In this document: positions 1-8,978 of the stretch, in pieces
Position numbering within the stretch: the stretch's first letter is position 1
How the letters are laid out: each line of letters starts with the position of its first letter
Notes under the pieces: generated by a model
The model's input: only the letters and a program-made list of their open reading frames with translations
What the model was told of the DNA's origin: nothing
Database searches by the model: none
Made by a program: the position numbers and the translations under genes
NCBI RefSeq assembly: GCF_000967655.1
Contig: NZ_JXYA01000059.1
Span: 1 to 47,804 of the forward strand
Direction: 5' to 3'
Length of the DNA stretch: 47,804 bases
Source: Pseudoalteromonas rubra
GTDB taxonomy: Bacteria; Pseudomonadota; Gammaproteobacteria; Enterobacterales; Alteromonadaceae

Positions 1-1
1 A

Positions 2-202
2 AAGTGCGATCCCGCCGTGGTGAGTACAGTGAGGGCGCTCAAAAAACAAGGGTTAAGTGTAGAACAAATCATGGCAGATAAAAGGGTCGTTGAGTTGGTC
101 GCGCGTTTTAACCTGCAAGGTAAGTCGCCATTTTTGCCAAGTAAAGCCTATAAACGCTTTGTACAGAGGACGCTCCAGGTTATTGAGCATGAGCCGCTGT
201 AG
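2..202 (+). CDS. C-terminal end of an unidentified protein (cut by window edge)
   Basis: The reading frame is open from base 2 to a TAG at 200-202, so this is the last 66 codons of a gene that begins outside the window. The visible part is basic and helical, with a pattern (ALKKQGLSVEQIM) that resembles the short tail helices following the catalytic domain in some metallo-beta-lactamase-fold and amidohydrolase proteins, but no catalytic motif is present here. Family membership is only a guess. A GTG at 17 could start a 61-residue protein, but the frame is open upstream and no ribosome site precedes it, so a partial gene is more likely. Confidence 0.6.
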   Translation, partial: KCDPAVVSTVRALKKQGLSVEQIMADKRVVELVARFNLQGKSPFLPSKAYKRFVQRTLQVIEHEPL

Positions 203-221
203 TTGAAATGTACGACCGCTA

Positions 222-240
222 AACGCCGAGCCTTGGCGTT
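222..240. terminator. Short GC-rich hairpin after the first gene
   Basis: AACGCC (222-227) and GGCGTT (235-240) pair perfectly around a 7-base loop, 20 bases after the stop codon at 202. There is no T-run behind it, so it is a weak terminator candidate. Confidence 0.3.
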
Positions 241-290
241 ATCGGGTTGATGTGCGATAGTGACAGCGTCTGTGACCAATCAATAAAACT

Positions 291-1319
291 ATGGAATTTT
301 CACGCTACTTTTTGTTCTTTTTTGCCTCCCTTGGCGCGTTTAACGGGGTTTTGCTTGCCATCTGGATCTATCATAAACGACAAGCGATAACCGGGGCGCC
401 CTGGCTGTCTTTGTTGTTACTTATGCTGAGTGTTCGGATTGGCAAATCGGTCGCGTTTTATTTCAGTCCGGGACTCAGCAAAGACATTTTACAGCTCGGG
501 TTAAGCGCCTGCTGTTTGATTGGACCAAGTCTTTTTTCCTTTTGTTTTCGGGCCCAAAGCCCGGATAAATACCGTGTGGTGCTACCCTGGCACTTTGCTG
601 CCTGGGTATTTATGGTTGCACTAATAGGTTACTTTTATCCCTATCACAGCCATCTGGAACTTTGGCAAAGCTGGATATATCGGGGATCAAGTTATGTCTG
701 GCTCGGATATTTGTTAGCGGCAAGCTGGGTTTGCAGGGATAAACTTGTTGCGCTTTGGTCCACACCAAGTCGTCTGGCATGGCGTGATATGCCACTGGTG
801 GTGCTGGGTGGCGGTTGGTTGATCTGGCTTGCCTATTATACCGCGGCTTACACCTCCTATATTATGGGGGCTTTGTCATTTTCTATGGTGCTCTATCTGA
901 GCGTGGTGGTTTACTCCGGTGCAGGCAAAGCAAAAGTAAAATATGCAGCGCAGCGTATTTCAGATCAGCAGAGCCATGAGTTGTCGGCAAAATTAACGCA
1001 CTTGCTGGATGAAGAGCGCCTGTTTACCGATCCCGACCTGTCTTTACCCAGGCTGGCTCGACGCTTAGGGGTAAGTCATACCAAACTATCTCAATTTTTA
1101 AATCAGCATTATGGCTGTAACTTTAACCAATACCTGAACCGCTACCGAGTCGAGTACGCTCAGGGATTGTTATGCCAGCAGCAGAACCTGACAATGGACC
1201 ACGTGGCTGAGTTGTGTGGTTTTAATGCCAGCTCAACATTTTACACGGCGTTTAAGAAATACAGCGGCCAGACCCCCAGTCAGTTCAGGGCAAGCAACAC
1301 TGCTAAATTATCATCCTGA
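291..1319 (+). CDS. AraC-family regulator with N-terminal membrane domain
   Basis: The first ~215 residues are six or seven hydrophobic helices separated by short loops. The last ~110 residues are a typical AraC/XylS double helix-turn-helix: a first HTH near LPRLARRLGVSHTKLSQFL and the second HTH near VAELCGFNASSTFYTAFKK, followed by the family signature SGQTPSQFR. Such 7TM-AraC proteins are thought to sense a ligand at the inner membrane and act on nearby genes. The next gene, a secreted DJ-1/PfpI-like protein 82 bases downstream in the same direction, is the obvious candidate target or sensing partner; this pairing is inference. The ATG at 291 has no strong ribosome site, but it begins directly at the first hydrophobic helix. 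Confidence 0.85.
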   Translation: MEFSRYFLFFFASLGAFNGVLLAIWIYHKRQAITGAPWLSLLLLMLSVRIGKSVAFYFSPGLSKDILQLGLSACCLIGPSLFSFCFRAQSPDKYRVVLPWHFAAWVFMVALIGYFYPYHSHLELWQSWIYRGSSYVWLGYLLAASWVCRDKLVALWSTPSRLAWRDMPLVVLGGGWLIWLAYYTAAYTSYIMGALSFSMVLYLSVVVYSGAGKAKVKYAAQRISDQQSHELSAKLTHLLDEERLFTDPDLSLPRLARRLGVSHTKLSQFLNQHYGCNFNQYLNRYRVEYAQGLLCQQQNLTMDHVAELCGFNASSTFYTAFKKYSGQTPSQFRASNTAKLSS

Positions 1320-1401
1320 ACACCCAAATTATAATCCAGGAGCTTGTTTTTTAAGGTTATGTATTATGGTGAGGTGACTTTAAGTTAACCGGAGACACAC
1401 C

Positions 1402-2508
1402 ATGAGAATTTGTCTTAAGACGATCTTGATTTTATTTTGTTTGATGCACTGGGGGCACTCCCATGCCGACGAGAGCGGGGTGATACGTGCCCTAAATGAC
1501 TATCTTCAGGGGACACAAATGGGTGAGCCCGCGCGCATTAAAAATGCATTTCACCCGCAAGCTCAGTTGCTACTTTCTCATAGTACCAAGCCATTTTGGA
1601 CAGTCACGGCCAGTCAATACAGTAGCTGGTTTGCCGCTAAGCAAGAAAAGCAGCGGCGGGGGAAAATTCTTTCCCTAAAAATCGATGGCGATATTGCCAC
1701 AGCGCGGTTAAAAATTGCCGTCTCACCACCTTATCAGGCTTTTATCGATCACGTTTTGCTTAAACGCATTGCAGGAAAATGGCAAATCGTCAGCAAAACG
1801 GCGACACAGCAGAGCACCCAGTATAAAGATAAGAAAATCTTGTTTATTGCCTCCAGTGCCAGCTTTCATGGTGACAGCGAATTGCCAGCAGGTACCAGCT
1901 TTTCTGAACTAGTCTATGCCTATGATACTTTTATCAAAGCTGGCTATGAGGTCGATTTTATGAGTACCCGAGGTGGTGCGCTGAGCCTGTCTTATATCAA
2001 TACCTCTATGCCTATTCATAAACACTATCTGTACGATCCTGAGTTTATGTATGCTATTGGCCATAGTCTGACGCCCGAGCAGGTAGACGCCTCACAGTAT
2101 CATGCCGTGCATTATGTTGGGGGAAGCAATGCCATGTACGAAGTGGCAGAGCATCCGCAGATCCAGGCGATTGCTATGCAGGTTTATGAGCAGAATAACG
2201 GAATTATTTCTGCTGTGTGTCATGGCACTGCTGGAATTGTTAATTTGAAGCTTAAATCTGGAGAGTATCTGCTGGCCAATAAGCGTGTGAGCGGTTATCC
2301 CGAGTCATTTGAGCGCCAGGATGCCGCTTACTTTAAAGAATTTCCGTTTTTAATTGGTGAGCAAGTTAAAGCGCGGGGCGGGGTGTTTTTGTATGGTGAG
2401 CGCAATGCCGCTTTTGTCGAAGTAGATGGGAGATTGATCACCGGACAAAACTATTTATCTTCCGTGGCGGTTGCCCAAGCTATGATAGCTGTATTAGAGA
2501 AACTCTGA
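1402..2508 (+). CDS. Secreted two-domain protein: NTF2/lumazine-binding-like fused to DJ-1/PfpI
   Basis: An N-terminal signal peptide (about residues 1-22, ending at SHA) suggests export. Residues ~25-135 look like a small alpha+beta barrel of the putative lumazine-binding/NTF2 type (VIRALNDYLQGTQMGEP at the start, KRIAGKWQIVSK at the end). Residues ~143-368 are a DJ-1/PfpI domain with the nucleophile elbow AVCHGTAGIV (Cys273, His274) and an upstream acidic residue (Glu169, in SFSELVYAYDTF). The TGQNYLSS motif near the end is typical of this clade. The start has a good ribosome site (CCGGAG, 8 bases upstream). Family members are chaperone-, glyoxalase- or amidase-like; which applies is not visible. 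It follows an AraC regulator and may be under its control. Confidence 0.8.
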   Translation: MRICLKTILILFCLMHWGHSHADESGVIRALNDYLQGTQMGEPARIKNAFHPQAQLLLSHSTKPFWTVTASQYSSWFAAKQEKQRRGKILSLKIDGDIATARLKIAVSPPYQAFIDHVLLKRIAGKWQIVSKTATQQSTQYKDKKILFIASSASFHGDSELPAGTSFSELVYAYDTFIKAGYEVDFMSTRGGALSLSYINTSMPIHKHYLYDPEFMYAIGHSLTPEQVDASQYHAVHYVGGSNAMYEVAEHPQIQAIAMQVYEQNNGIISAVCHGTAGIVNLKLKSGEYLLANKRVSGYPESFERQDAAYFKEFPFLIGEQVKARGGVFLYGERNAAFVEVDGRLITGQNYLSSVAVAQAMIAVLEKL

Positions 2509-2582
2509 GGCATTTGGGTGGCGAGGGGGTGAACTAGCACTGTCTGGAAGGCAAGCTGGTTTATGATTACCGTGTTAATGTA

Positions 2583-2601
2583 GAGGCAAAAAACCTGCCT
2601 C
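2583..2601. terminator. Small hairpin between convergent genes
   Basis: GAGGCA (2583-2588) pairs with TGCCTC (2596-2601) in the gap between the convergent genes ending at 2508 and 2617. No T-run follows on either strand, so terminator activity is uncertain. Confidence 0.3.
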
Positions 2602-2616
2602 AACCTAAATGTCAGG

Positions 2617-3360
2617 TTATTGATCTTGCGCCTGCCATTTTAATCGCAGTTGTACAGTTAAAACGCCAATTTGGCCGGCTTCGTTTAAGCTATAATGCGT
2701 CGTGGCGGCATGTCTGAAAGAGGTTGATACATCAGTCAGGTAGTCAATTACACTGTCCTGACAGGCTTCTCTATAGTCAACATCATCGTCGCACTGCGTG
2801 TACAAGCCATCAATAACAGGAATAAACTCAGCTTTGAAATGATCAGACAGGTCGACCAGGTAGGCATCCATAAGTGGCTTAGATGTTTGCTCAACTGCTA
2901 TCAAAGAGGTACTGTAACCCCAGCAGCGCTGCCAGATCTGCGGGTGCTCTGCGGTCTCGTTTTCTAATACTGTCACCAAGTCTTCGAGTGCATTTTTGTT
3001 CTCCATCATCACTTCTGCATCATCAAATGCGGCGCAGTTATGAGGCGCACGTTTAAGCTGCGTGATGGTGTCCTTCAAAGCGCGATCATAGCTAATTCTG
3101 GCAGGTTCATGGTGGTCTCGCATTGCGGCCCACAAAGTAATGATACTCACCTGGTGTGGCGTAAAGTCATAATCCGTCGCAATACCATTGTTAAACAGCC
3201 ACTGAATGTGTTTTAGTGCTTCCTGATAGTATCCGTGGTCGTATAGGAATTGTGCCCGGTCAAGTTTGGCTTGTAGTGCTGGGTCTAATTCGCCAGCCTG
3301 TGCAGAAAAGCCAAAAGCGCCAGAGGCCACAAGGGCGGTGGAAAGTAAAAGTTGTTTCAT
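2617..3360 (-). CDS. Secreted helical protein of unknown function
   Basis: The product is 247 residues with a signal peptide cleaved near AQA-GE (residues 22/23). The mature part is helical with a TPR-like opening (AQFLYDHGYYQEALKHIQWL) and contains several cysteines (in NCAAF, RCWGY, TQCDDD, EACQDS) that could form disulfides in the periplasm. No enzyme motif is visible and I do not recognise the family. The start is supported by AAGGAGT 8 bases upstream of the ATG. It is monocistronic, convergent with the DJ-1/PfpI gene. Confidence 0.7.
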   Translation of the reverse strand: MKQLLLSTALVASGAFGFSAQAGELDPALQAKLDRAQFLYDHGYYQEALKHIQWLFNNGIATDYDFTPHQVSIITLWAAMRDHHEPARISYDRALKDTITQLKRAPHNCAAFDDAEVMMENKNALEDLVTVLENETAEHPQIWQRCWGYSTSLIAVEQTSKPLMDAYLVDLSDHFKAEFIPVIDGLYTQCDDDVDYREACQDSVIDYLTDVSTSFRHAATTHYSLNEAGQIGVLTVQLRLKWQAQDQ

Positions 3361-3719
3361 TTTGCGCTACTCCTTAGTAAAAAATGAATATGCCGAGATG
3401 CATTCGTTAGAACATCCCGAACCGTTGCTGCCTGACTTGGCAGTCGCAGTTCTTAAGCAGTATGCGTGCCAGAGTGGTTCTTTATTATTTTATTTTTATA
3501 CTTTTCTCATTATATATTCTTACTTAAAGGCTTGGTTGTGTTCCCGTTCTTTGCAGGTTTGACAGTTCTGATAAAACATCGCTGTTGAAACTTTTCAGCT
3601 TTGGAGTGGTTGAGAGTTTTGCTTGTATAAGACTCAGAAGCGTTATTTGAGAGTACGTATGACAAGTGCGATGACTGCAAGCCTTTACCCCGCCTGTCAT
3701 CGCATCAAGCCAGGTGGCC
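3361..3719. other. 359-base intergenic region
   Basis: The region lies between the start of the secreted helical protein and the end of the next minus-strand gene. It holds an AT-rich stretch around 3480-3530 and a 9-base inverted repeat, TGCGATGAC (3667-3675) with GTCATCGCA (3696-3704), just beyond the stop codon of the downstream gene; it may serve as a transcript-end hairpin. A frame open on the plus strand across 3266-3562 shows no protein-like features. Confidence 0.5.
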
Positions 3720-5009
3720 TTATTTTACTTTATGGTTCATGTGATGAACCTTAGCTTTAGGTGTTTTGACAGGTTTGTCGGCTTCTTCAGGCAATTCAAT
3801 AGGGGTGTATCGGTCTTCTTCTGCAATGTCCTCAATACGGCGCAAAGTATTGACCTGAATATGAGGCCACTGGGTGGTTTCGCCACTGGCACCGAACATA
3901 AATTCAAAATCTACGATTTGCTCATATTGCAACTGATCTATCTCTTTGCCATTTTCGAGTTCAATTCGCTCCAGCCACATGCGATGGCGCATGCGAACCA
4001 CACGGCAGTAGCGCTCAATCATAACATTATTAACGGTGGCACCCTGCACCCCGGTATCGTGCTGGCTGTCTAATTCGATCAGATCATAGCTTTTGAAATT
4101 TAACCCCTCATTGAACTGTGACAGTAACAGATTTGGCTGAACAGTGTAGGGGAACTTGGCACCATCCTCATCATAATTAAAGATATTCAGAAAATAGGCT
4201 CGGGCACTGTTTACCCCACAGTGCGCCTCGGGCTGGCCAGGGTAATCTCTTTGTTCCTCCCGTGGCAGATTTGTCCAGAATGGCTTTTTCAGGCTACCCG
4301 GGATCAGGTCGCGTTCTGGATCTATACCCATGGTCGGAGAGATAGACAGGTAGGGCTGTTCCCAAAGTTTTGCAATCTCAGGTTTTTCAGGGGCATCCGG
4401 TGTCTCTTTTTTGTCAAAATGCGTCACGTTGCCTGTCAGGTGAATCGTGGTGCCATGGGGGATCACGCCGGAGCGTGAGATAGAGTGTGGCGGGACAAAC
4501 TGTGGGCCAAGTTCGCCAGGGCCAATAACCGGCACACCGCCATCTTCATCAACGGTTTCCTGGGTTGAAGGGCGGGAGAACATGGTACGTGGGTTTTGGT
4601 ATTTGCCGTCCTCTTGCCACGGCATCGTGTTGTCGCCCAGCCACAAGTACATGCCGTTCTCAAAGTGTTGAAGATCGTCATTGTTATCTATGATGGCTGT
4701 TTCGTACTTAACCGGGCCATTAAACTGCTCGTTTGAGCCCGCGCGGTTGCGAACTGGCGCGTTCACTTTACTAAAGGTCAACTGCTCGCGGTATTGCTGC
4801 GACTTAAAATGGAAAACCCCAAATACGGTTTCTGAAGAAGTGCCGGGAGAGGGCATGGGCGTAGTATGCAAGCCTTTGGGCCCGCCTTTCCAGTTTACCC
4901 AGGTACCGTGAAGTTTATCGAGTATGCCAAATTGCGGCACTGTGGGTTCGTTATCCTTGACTAATTCGGGGTAAGGGCGAATGGAAGAGGGCTGTGATTT
5001 GCTTGTCAT
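3720..5009 (-). CDS. Beta-barrel (heme-binding/lipocalin-like) protein, tentative
   Basis: The product is 429 residues without a signal peptide. The conserved core includes LHGTWVNWKGGPKGLH near the N-terminus, an SPGTSSETVFG segment, a FVPPHSISRSGVIPHGTT loop and a C-terminal TTQWPHIQVNTLRRI. I recall this arrangement from a bacterial family annotated as heme-binding proteins with calycin-like barrels, but no heme ligand can be assigned from sequence alone. The frame is open further upstream, to 5099, but the ATG at 5007-5009 is chosen because AAGGA lies about 8 bases before it and the upstream residues look non-conserved. The lysine- and histidine-rich C-terminal tail is unusual. The function is unknown. 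Confidence 0.6.
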   Translation of the reverse strand: MTSKSQPSSIRPYPELVKDNEPTVPQFGILDKLHGTWVNWKGGPKGLHTTPMPSPGTSSETVFGVFHFKSQQYREQLTFSKVNAPVRNRAGSNEQFNGPVKYETAIIDNNDDLQHFENGMYLWLGDNTMPWQEDGKYQNPRTMFSRPSTQETVDEDGGVPVIGPGELGPQFVPPHSISRSGVIPHGTTIHLTGNVTHFDKKETPDAPEKPEIAKLWEQPYLSISPTMGIDPERDLIPGSLKKPFWTNLPREEQRDYPGQPEAHCGVNSARAYFLNIFNYDEDGAKFPYTVQPNLLLSQFNEGLNFKSYDLIELDSQHDTGVQGATVNNVMIERYCRVVRMRHRMWLERIELENGKEIDQLQYEQIVDFEFMFGASGETTQWPHIQVNTLRRIEDIAEEDRYTPIELPEEADKPVKTPKAKVHHMNHKVK

Positions 5010-5278
5010 TGCATGGTCCTTATCGTGTAACGGTTGCTGACAGCGTTTTTCGTCCAAAGTGACGCGCTGTTGGCATACCTGTTTGTAAACAAAGCGCACA
5101 CGACCTCTGCAGAAAAACTGCCAGATGCCCGTGTGACAACGGTATCAATAAAGAGTGGACCAAACCGATGGATTAAACCATTACGGGCTATTACAGGGAG
5201 TAAGCGACAAAGTTGTTTAAAATAATTCCAAAACAGAGGGATACACACATCCGTTACACTGAACATACACCTTACTGA

Positions 5279-6049
5279 TCAGGGGGCTTTTTGCCTGGCA
5301 ACGTTGATGAGCTCCTGCCTGAACCACCGATTTGCCTGGTCGTCTTTATTGCGGATATCCCAGTACATTTTCATCGAGAAAGGCGGAACTGACAGCGGTG
5401 GTTCAAGTATCGTGATGTTGAACTTAGCGCGAATGGCTTCTGCAAAGGTGCGTGGTGCCGTGAATATGACATCGCTGGTTTCAACAATATAAGGAGCGCT
5501 TGAAAAATTTGCGACTTTGTATTGCACCTTGCGGGTGTGGCCTAGTTTGTCCAGCGCGTCATCCACCGTACCCCGAATGTCTTTACCTGTGCCTGCCAGA
5601 ATATGTGGATAGCGACAATAATTAGCCAGATCGAATGCAACGTCCAGGCAGGGATGGTCTTGCCTGACGACCGACACATAGTCGTCTTTATACAAGGTGG
5701 TCACCATCAAAGCAGGGTGACTCGATTCTATCACGCTGATTGAAAAGTCTACTTCACCACTTTCTATCTGACTGGCAAAACCACGTTTGTCGAGCTTGGC
5801 AAAGACAACCTGAATGTTAGGTGCAACTTTGCTTAGGTGTTGGATCAGGGCCGGCGCCAGTGACTGCTCAACCAGATCGCTGGTGGCAATAAAAAAAGTA
5901 CGACTGGAATGGGCTGGATCGAACTGCTCCTGCGTGAGGATATGACGCTCAAAGTCATTCAGCCAGCGGTTAAGCTGGGATTGCAGGTATTCTGCACGTG
6001 GTGTCAGGATCAGCTTATTGCCCTGACGAATGACCAAAGAATCATTTAA
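5279..6049 (-). pseudogene. LysR-family regulator lacking its DNA-binding N-terminus
   Basis: About 250 residues match the end of the linker helix and the whole substrate-binding domain of a LysR regulator: residues around VIRQGNKLILTPRAEYL, then FFIATSDLVEQSLAPALI and YVSVVRQDHPCLD. The normal ~50 N-terminal residues with the winged helix-turn-helix are missing. Reading back from the conserved ND-SLVIRQG, an in-frame TGA occurs at 6050-6052, and the sequence beyond belongs to a DJ-1/PfpI gene on the other strand. The only possible start is a TTG at 6035-6037 without a ribosome site. A protein made from it could not bind DNA in the usual way. It was probably the divergent regulator of the PfpI-SDR genes at 6030-7563. 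Confidence 0.85.
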
Positions 6050-6590
6050 TCAGCTCAAAATTGATGACAAGACCGACAGCCCCGTCGTCAGCTTTGCTCG
6101 CATAGAGCAAATTGGCATCGACAAGTTTGACGCGGTGTTTGTACCGGGTGGCCATGCACCACTGGGTGATTTGGTTGCTAACCCTCAGCTGGGTGAGTTT
6201 TTACGTCACTTTAATGCCCAGAAAAAGCCAACCGGTTTGGTCTGCCACGGTCCGGTTGCCTTACTTTCGGCACTGCCAAATGCCGCCCAGTTCGAAGTAG
6301 CTATGAAGTCAGGAAAGAATGCCAAACCCGCAGAAGGTTGGGTGTATGAGGGGTATCGCATGACCACATTCAGTAACTCTGAAGAAGCCGTCGCAACACA
6401 ATACTATCTCGGTGGTGACGAACTGTATTACTGGCCACAGGACGCATTAACCAAAGCGGGTGGAGATTATTCTCGCGGCGAAAAAGACTGGCACCCGCAT
6501 ATTGTGGTTGACCGCGAGCTGATCACCGGTCAGAACAACAAGTCGTCAACCGGTGTGGCATTAGCACTACTTAAGCAACTTGATCAATAA
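6030..6590 (+). pseudogene. DJ-1/PfpI-family protein lacking its N-terminus
   Basis: From about base 6044 (NQLKIDDKTDSPVVSF) to the stop, the frame follows a class I glutamine-amidotransferase-like DJ-1/PfpI protein, with the nucleophile elbow GLVCHGPVALL and the late motif DRELITGQNNKSS. Intact relatives carry roughly 80-100 more residues in front, including the first beta strand and the conserved acidic residue, and often a signal peptide. Here these are replaced by sequence antisense to a truncated LysR gene. The ATG at 6030 has no ribosome site. The gene is very probably inactive because promoter, start and part of the active site are gone. Confidence 0.85.
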
Positions 6591-6687
6591 ACTCACCGTA
6601 CATAGCGGTACAAAACAAACATAAGGGCACTGCAAACCATCTTGTGGTGCCCTGACAGACCAGATTTAAAAAATTCAGGAGCATATT

Positions 6688-7563
6688 ATGACACAATCAG
6701 TTCTGGTAACCGGATCAAACAGCGGGTTTGGCTATCTCATTGCAAACACTTTGGCAGACAACGGCTTTACCGTGGTGGGCACCATGCGCGACCCGGAAGG
6801 GCGCAATGCCTCGGTTGCCAATGAGCTCAGGACCAAAGGGATCCATGTTATCGATATTGACGTGACAAACGACAGTAGTGTTGAGCAGGGCGTGAAAACG
6901 GCGCTTGAGCAGGCAGGGCACATCGATGTACTGATCAATAATGCAGGTGTAGGTACTCTAGGCTGGCAGGAAAGCTTTGATATCGACGATTTTAAACGCG
7001 TATTTGACATCAATGTGTTTGGTGTGCAACGGATGACGCGTGCCTTGTTACCACATATAAAACAACGCGAGCAGGGAACGTTAGTACAGGTTTCGAGTAT
7101 TTTAGGTCAGTTCGTATTGCCATTTTTGGGGTCTTACAACGCGACAAAGCATGCAGTGGAAGGCCTGGCCGAAAACTATCGGGTTGAGCTGTCTCAGTTT
7201 GGTATTCAGTCTTTGATTGTTCAGCCTGGCGGATTTGGCACTGACTTTGGCGCCAACTTACTGAGATCGAGTGATAATGCGGTTACACAAAGCTATGGTG
7301 AGTTTGCCGATGCGCCAGAACAAATGTGGGCAGGTACAGAGCAAGGTCACGATGCAGAAAATGCGCCCAGCCCGCAAATGGCGGCCGATGCTGTGCTGAA
7401 ACTGCTACAAACCGATGTATCTGCACGCCCATTTAGAACCACGGTAGATGGCACAGGTTTAAATCCGGTTATTGAAGCGGTAAATGAAGCCAGAGAGCAA
7501 GCCATGCAGCATATATATAACGCTTATGGTATGGATGCTATGTTGAAAGTAAAACAAAACTAA
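6688..7563 (+). CDS. Short-chain dehydrogenase/reductase (SDR)
   Basis: A classical SDR of 291 residues. The cofactor motif TGSNSGFG is at residues 8-15, NNAG at 84-87, the catalytic Ser at 136/137 (QVSS) and YNATK at 150-154 (Tyr150, Lys154). The PGGFGTDF segment after beta-6 is also typical. Substrate is not predictable. AGGAGCATATT before the ATG gives a strong ribosome site, so translation does not depend on the broken PfpI gene 97 bases upstream. It was probably transcribed with that gene from the lost divergent promoter; its present promoter is unclear. Confidence 0.9.
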   Translation: MTQSVLVTGSNSGFGYLIANTLADNGFTVVGTMRDPEGRNASVANELRTKGIHVIDIDVTNDSSVEQGVKTALEQAGHIDVLINNAGVGTLGWQESFDIDDFKRVFDINVFGVQRMTRALLPHIKQREQGTLVQVSSILGQFVLPFLGSYNATKHAVEGLAENYRVELSQFGIQSLIVQPGGFGTDFGANLLRSSDNAVTQSYGEFADAPEQMWAGTEQGHDAENAPSPQMAADAVLKLLQTDVSARPFRTTVDGTGLNPVIEAVNEAREQAMQHIYNAYGMDAMLKVKQN

Positions 7564-7600
7564 CCCCAGGTTGTTAAACGAGCGTATTCCCTAGGCTTTG

Positions 7601-7620
7601 TTCCCACATGGATGTGGGGA
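7601..7620. terminator. Hairpin between convergent SDR and decarboxylase genes
   Basis: TTCCCACAT (7601-7609) pairs with ATGTGGGGA (7612-7620), nearly perfect with a very tight loop. It lies in the 155-base convergent gap and could stop transcription from both sides, but there is no T-run. Confidence 0.35.
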
Positions 7621-7718
7621 TACATCACACACCTGACACATCGCTGGGCACAGCAAGCCACTTCGCTGCATGTACGCAAACAAGCGGCATTATCACGGAC
7701 ACTTTTACCGCCAGTTTG

Positions 7719-8978
7719 TTACCATTTTAATGGTGGTAAGGCTTTACCCAGACAACCTCGAACCTTCATTTGCGTGGGATTATTTGGCCCGCTAACTGGT
7801 TGCCCACCCACTTGAAACTGATACTCTCTGCCTGGTTCAAACGCCAGTACGATAGACGAGCCGCCGTAGCCAAAGTGGCCCATATATTCACCTCGCTCAA
7901 TTTGAGCGCCCGTTTCAATGGCATTCACTATGCTGCCGACTCCCCAAAAGCCGATAGCAACCATGGCCACCAGCCCCAGATCGGGCGTTTTAATTACCCA
8001 GACATACCGCTGATGCTTTCCGAGCTTTTGATACCAGCCAACCTGGTCACTGCTTTTTGGCGGTAACGGGTCGTATGGGTGTCTTGGATTAAAATTATCA
8101 AAATCGTAATTGTATGACCCTTCATAAAGGCCCTGATCTATCACTGTGCCAGATACGGGGGCATGAAAATGATGGTAGTCGGTAAACCAGAGCAAAATAT
8201 CAAGTAAAGGCCCGCCGACAAAACACCTGCCATAGCCTGGAATGGCTTCTGTCAGGTTAAAGTGGTCGCCGGATTTGCCGGGCAGCAGATAGCGGTTACT
8301 GGCGTGGCTTTCGTTTACCTCATACCCCCCTTTATCCAGAAAAAACACCCCGCCATCACAAGGAGACACAATCACCCCTTCATCATTGGCGCAATGACAC
8401 AAAGGGCGCTCGCCGGGTTTCAGGTTACGCAGAAAAAACTGATTAAATGACTGAAATCCGCCTTGTGGGCTGTGCGGATCCGGGCGTTGGTAATCGTCAA
8501 TACTAAACGGGTGCGCATCCGTGCCTTTGTATTGCATCCAGGCACTCAGGGTATCTGTGGATGAAGTGCTGTTGATCCAGTCACCGTGAAAGTTTAAAAA
8601 CTGTCTGAACCAGCCTCTGAAATAGCCATCGTTGGCCAGCTTTAAACCGGCTTCGGTATTAACTAGGTAATCCCAATACTCTATGTATAAGCCCGGCTTT
8701 TCTGGGGTTGGTGTATAAGTTAACCACTCAGAAAAGAAACTTTGTAACGTATAGCCCGGCTCGCGATACAAGTAGGGCTGCCAGAAGGTGGCTAACTCTT
8801 CGCGTCTTGCAATATGGGTTTCTGAACAGACTTCGGCGAGAGCTTCAAGATACCACAACAGGTTGAGCTGATTTTCCAGAAAAACGCCATCCAGCCCCAA
8901 AATGTGCAGCTCTGCCATTGCGCTTTTTTCATCCCAGCTAATGGGATCAGGTAATGGGATAGTTGAAATATCAGTCAT
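7719..8978 (-). CDS. Phosphatidylserine-decarboxylase-family enzyme with N-terminal PSDC domain
   Basis: The 419-residue protein has a ~150-residue N-terminal region of the kind associated with the decarboxylase in long PSD homologues, then the catalytic domain with SPCDGGVFF (Asp), YHHFHAPVSGTV (His) and the self-cleavage motif GYGGSSIVLAFEPG. Cleavage between Gly373 and Ser374 would make a pyruvoyl-bearing small subunit of 46 residues. This long, soluble architecture is that of PSD-like amino acid or amine-forming decarboxylases (including the fungal tryptophan decarboxylase PsiD) rather than the short membrane Psd of phospholipid synthesis, so the true substrate may be a free amino acid; that is inference. 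AGGA lies 8 bases before the ATG. It is monocistronic. Confidence 0.85.
   Translation of the reverse strand: MTDISTIPLPDPISWDEKSAMAELHILGLDGVFLENQLNLLWYLEALAEVCSETHIARREELATFWQPYLYREPGYTLQSFFSEWLTYTPTPEKPGLYIEYWDYLVNTEAGLKLANDGYFRGWFRQFLNFHGDWINSTSSTDTLSAWMQYKGTDAHPFSIDDYQRPDPHSPQGGFQSFNQFFLRNLKPGERPLCHCANDEGVIVSPCDGGVFFLDKGGYEVNESHASNRYLLPGKSGDHFNLTEAIPGYGRCFVGGPLLDILLWFTDYHHFHAPVSGTVIDQGLYEGSYNYDFDNFNPRHPYDPLPPKSSDQVGWYQKLGKHQRYVWVIKTPDLGLVAMVAIGFWGVGSIVNAIETGAQIERGEYMGHFGYGGSSIVLAFEPGREYQFQVGGQPVSGPNNPTQMKVRGCLGKALPPLKW

Noticed and set aside
2545..2620. Plus-strand frame reading CLEGKLVYDYRVNVEAKNLP after the DJ-1 gene, possible gene fossil
   Set aside because: It looks protein-like over ~25 codons but is preceded by a stop and runs into a gene on the other strand; I could not link it to a family.
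3714..4073. Long plus-strand open frame inside the minus-strand beta-barrel gene
   Set aside because: It is antisense to a gene with clear conserved motifs and good codon use; no ribosome site.
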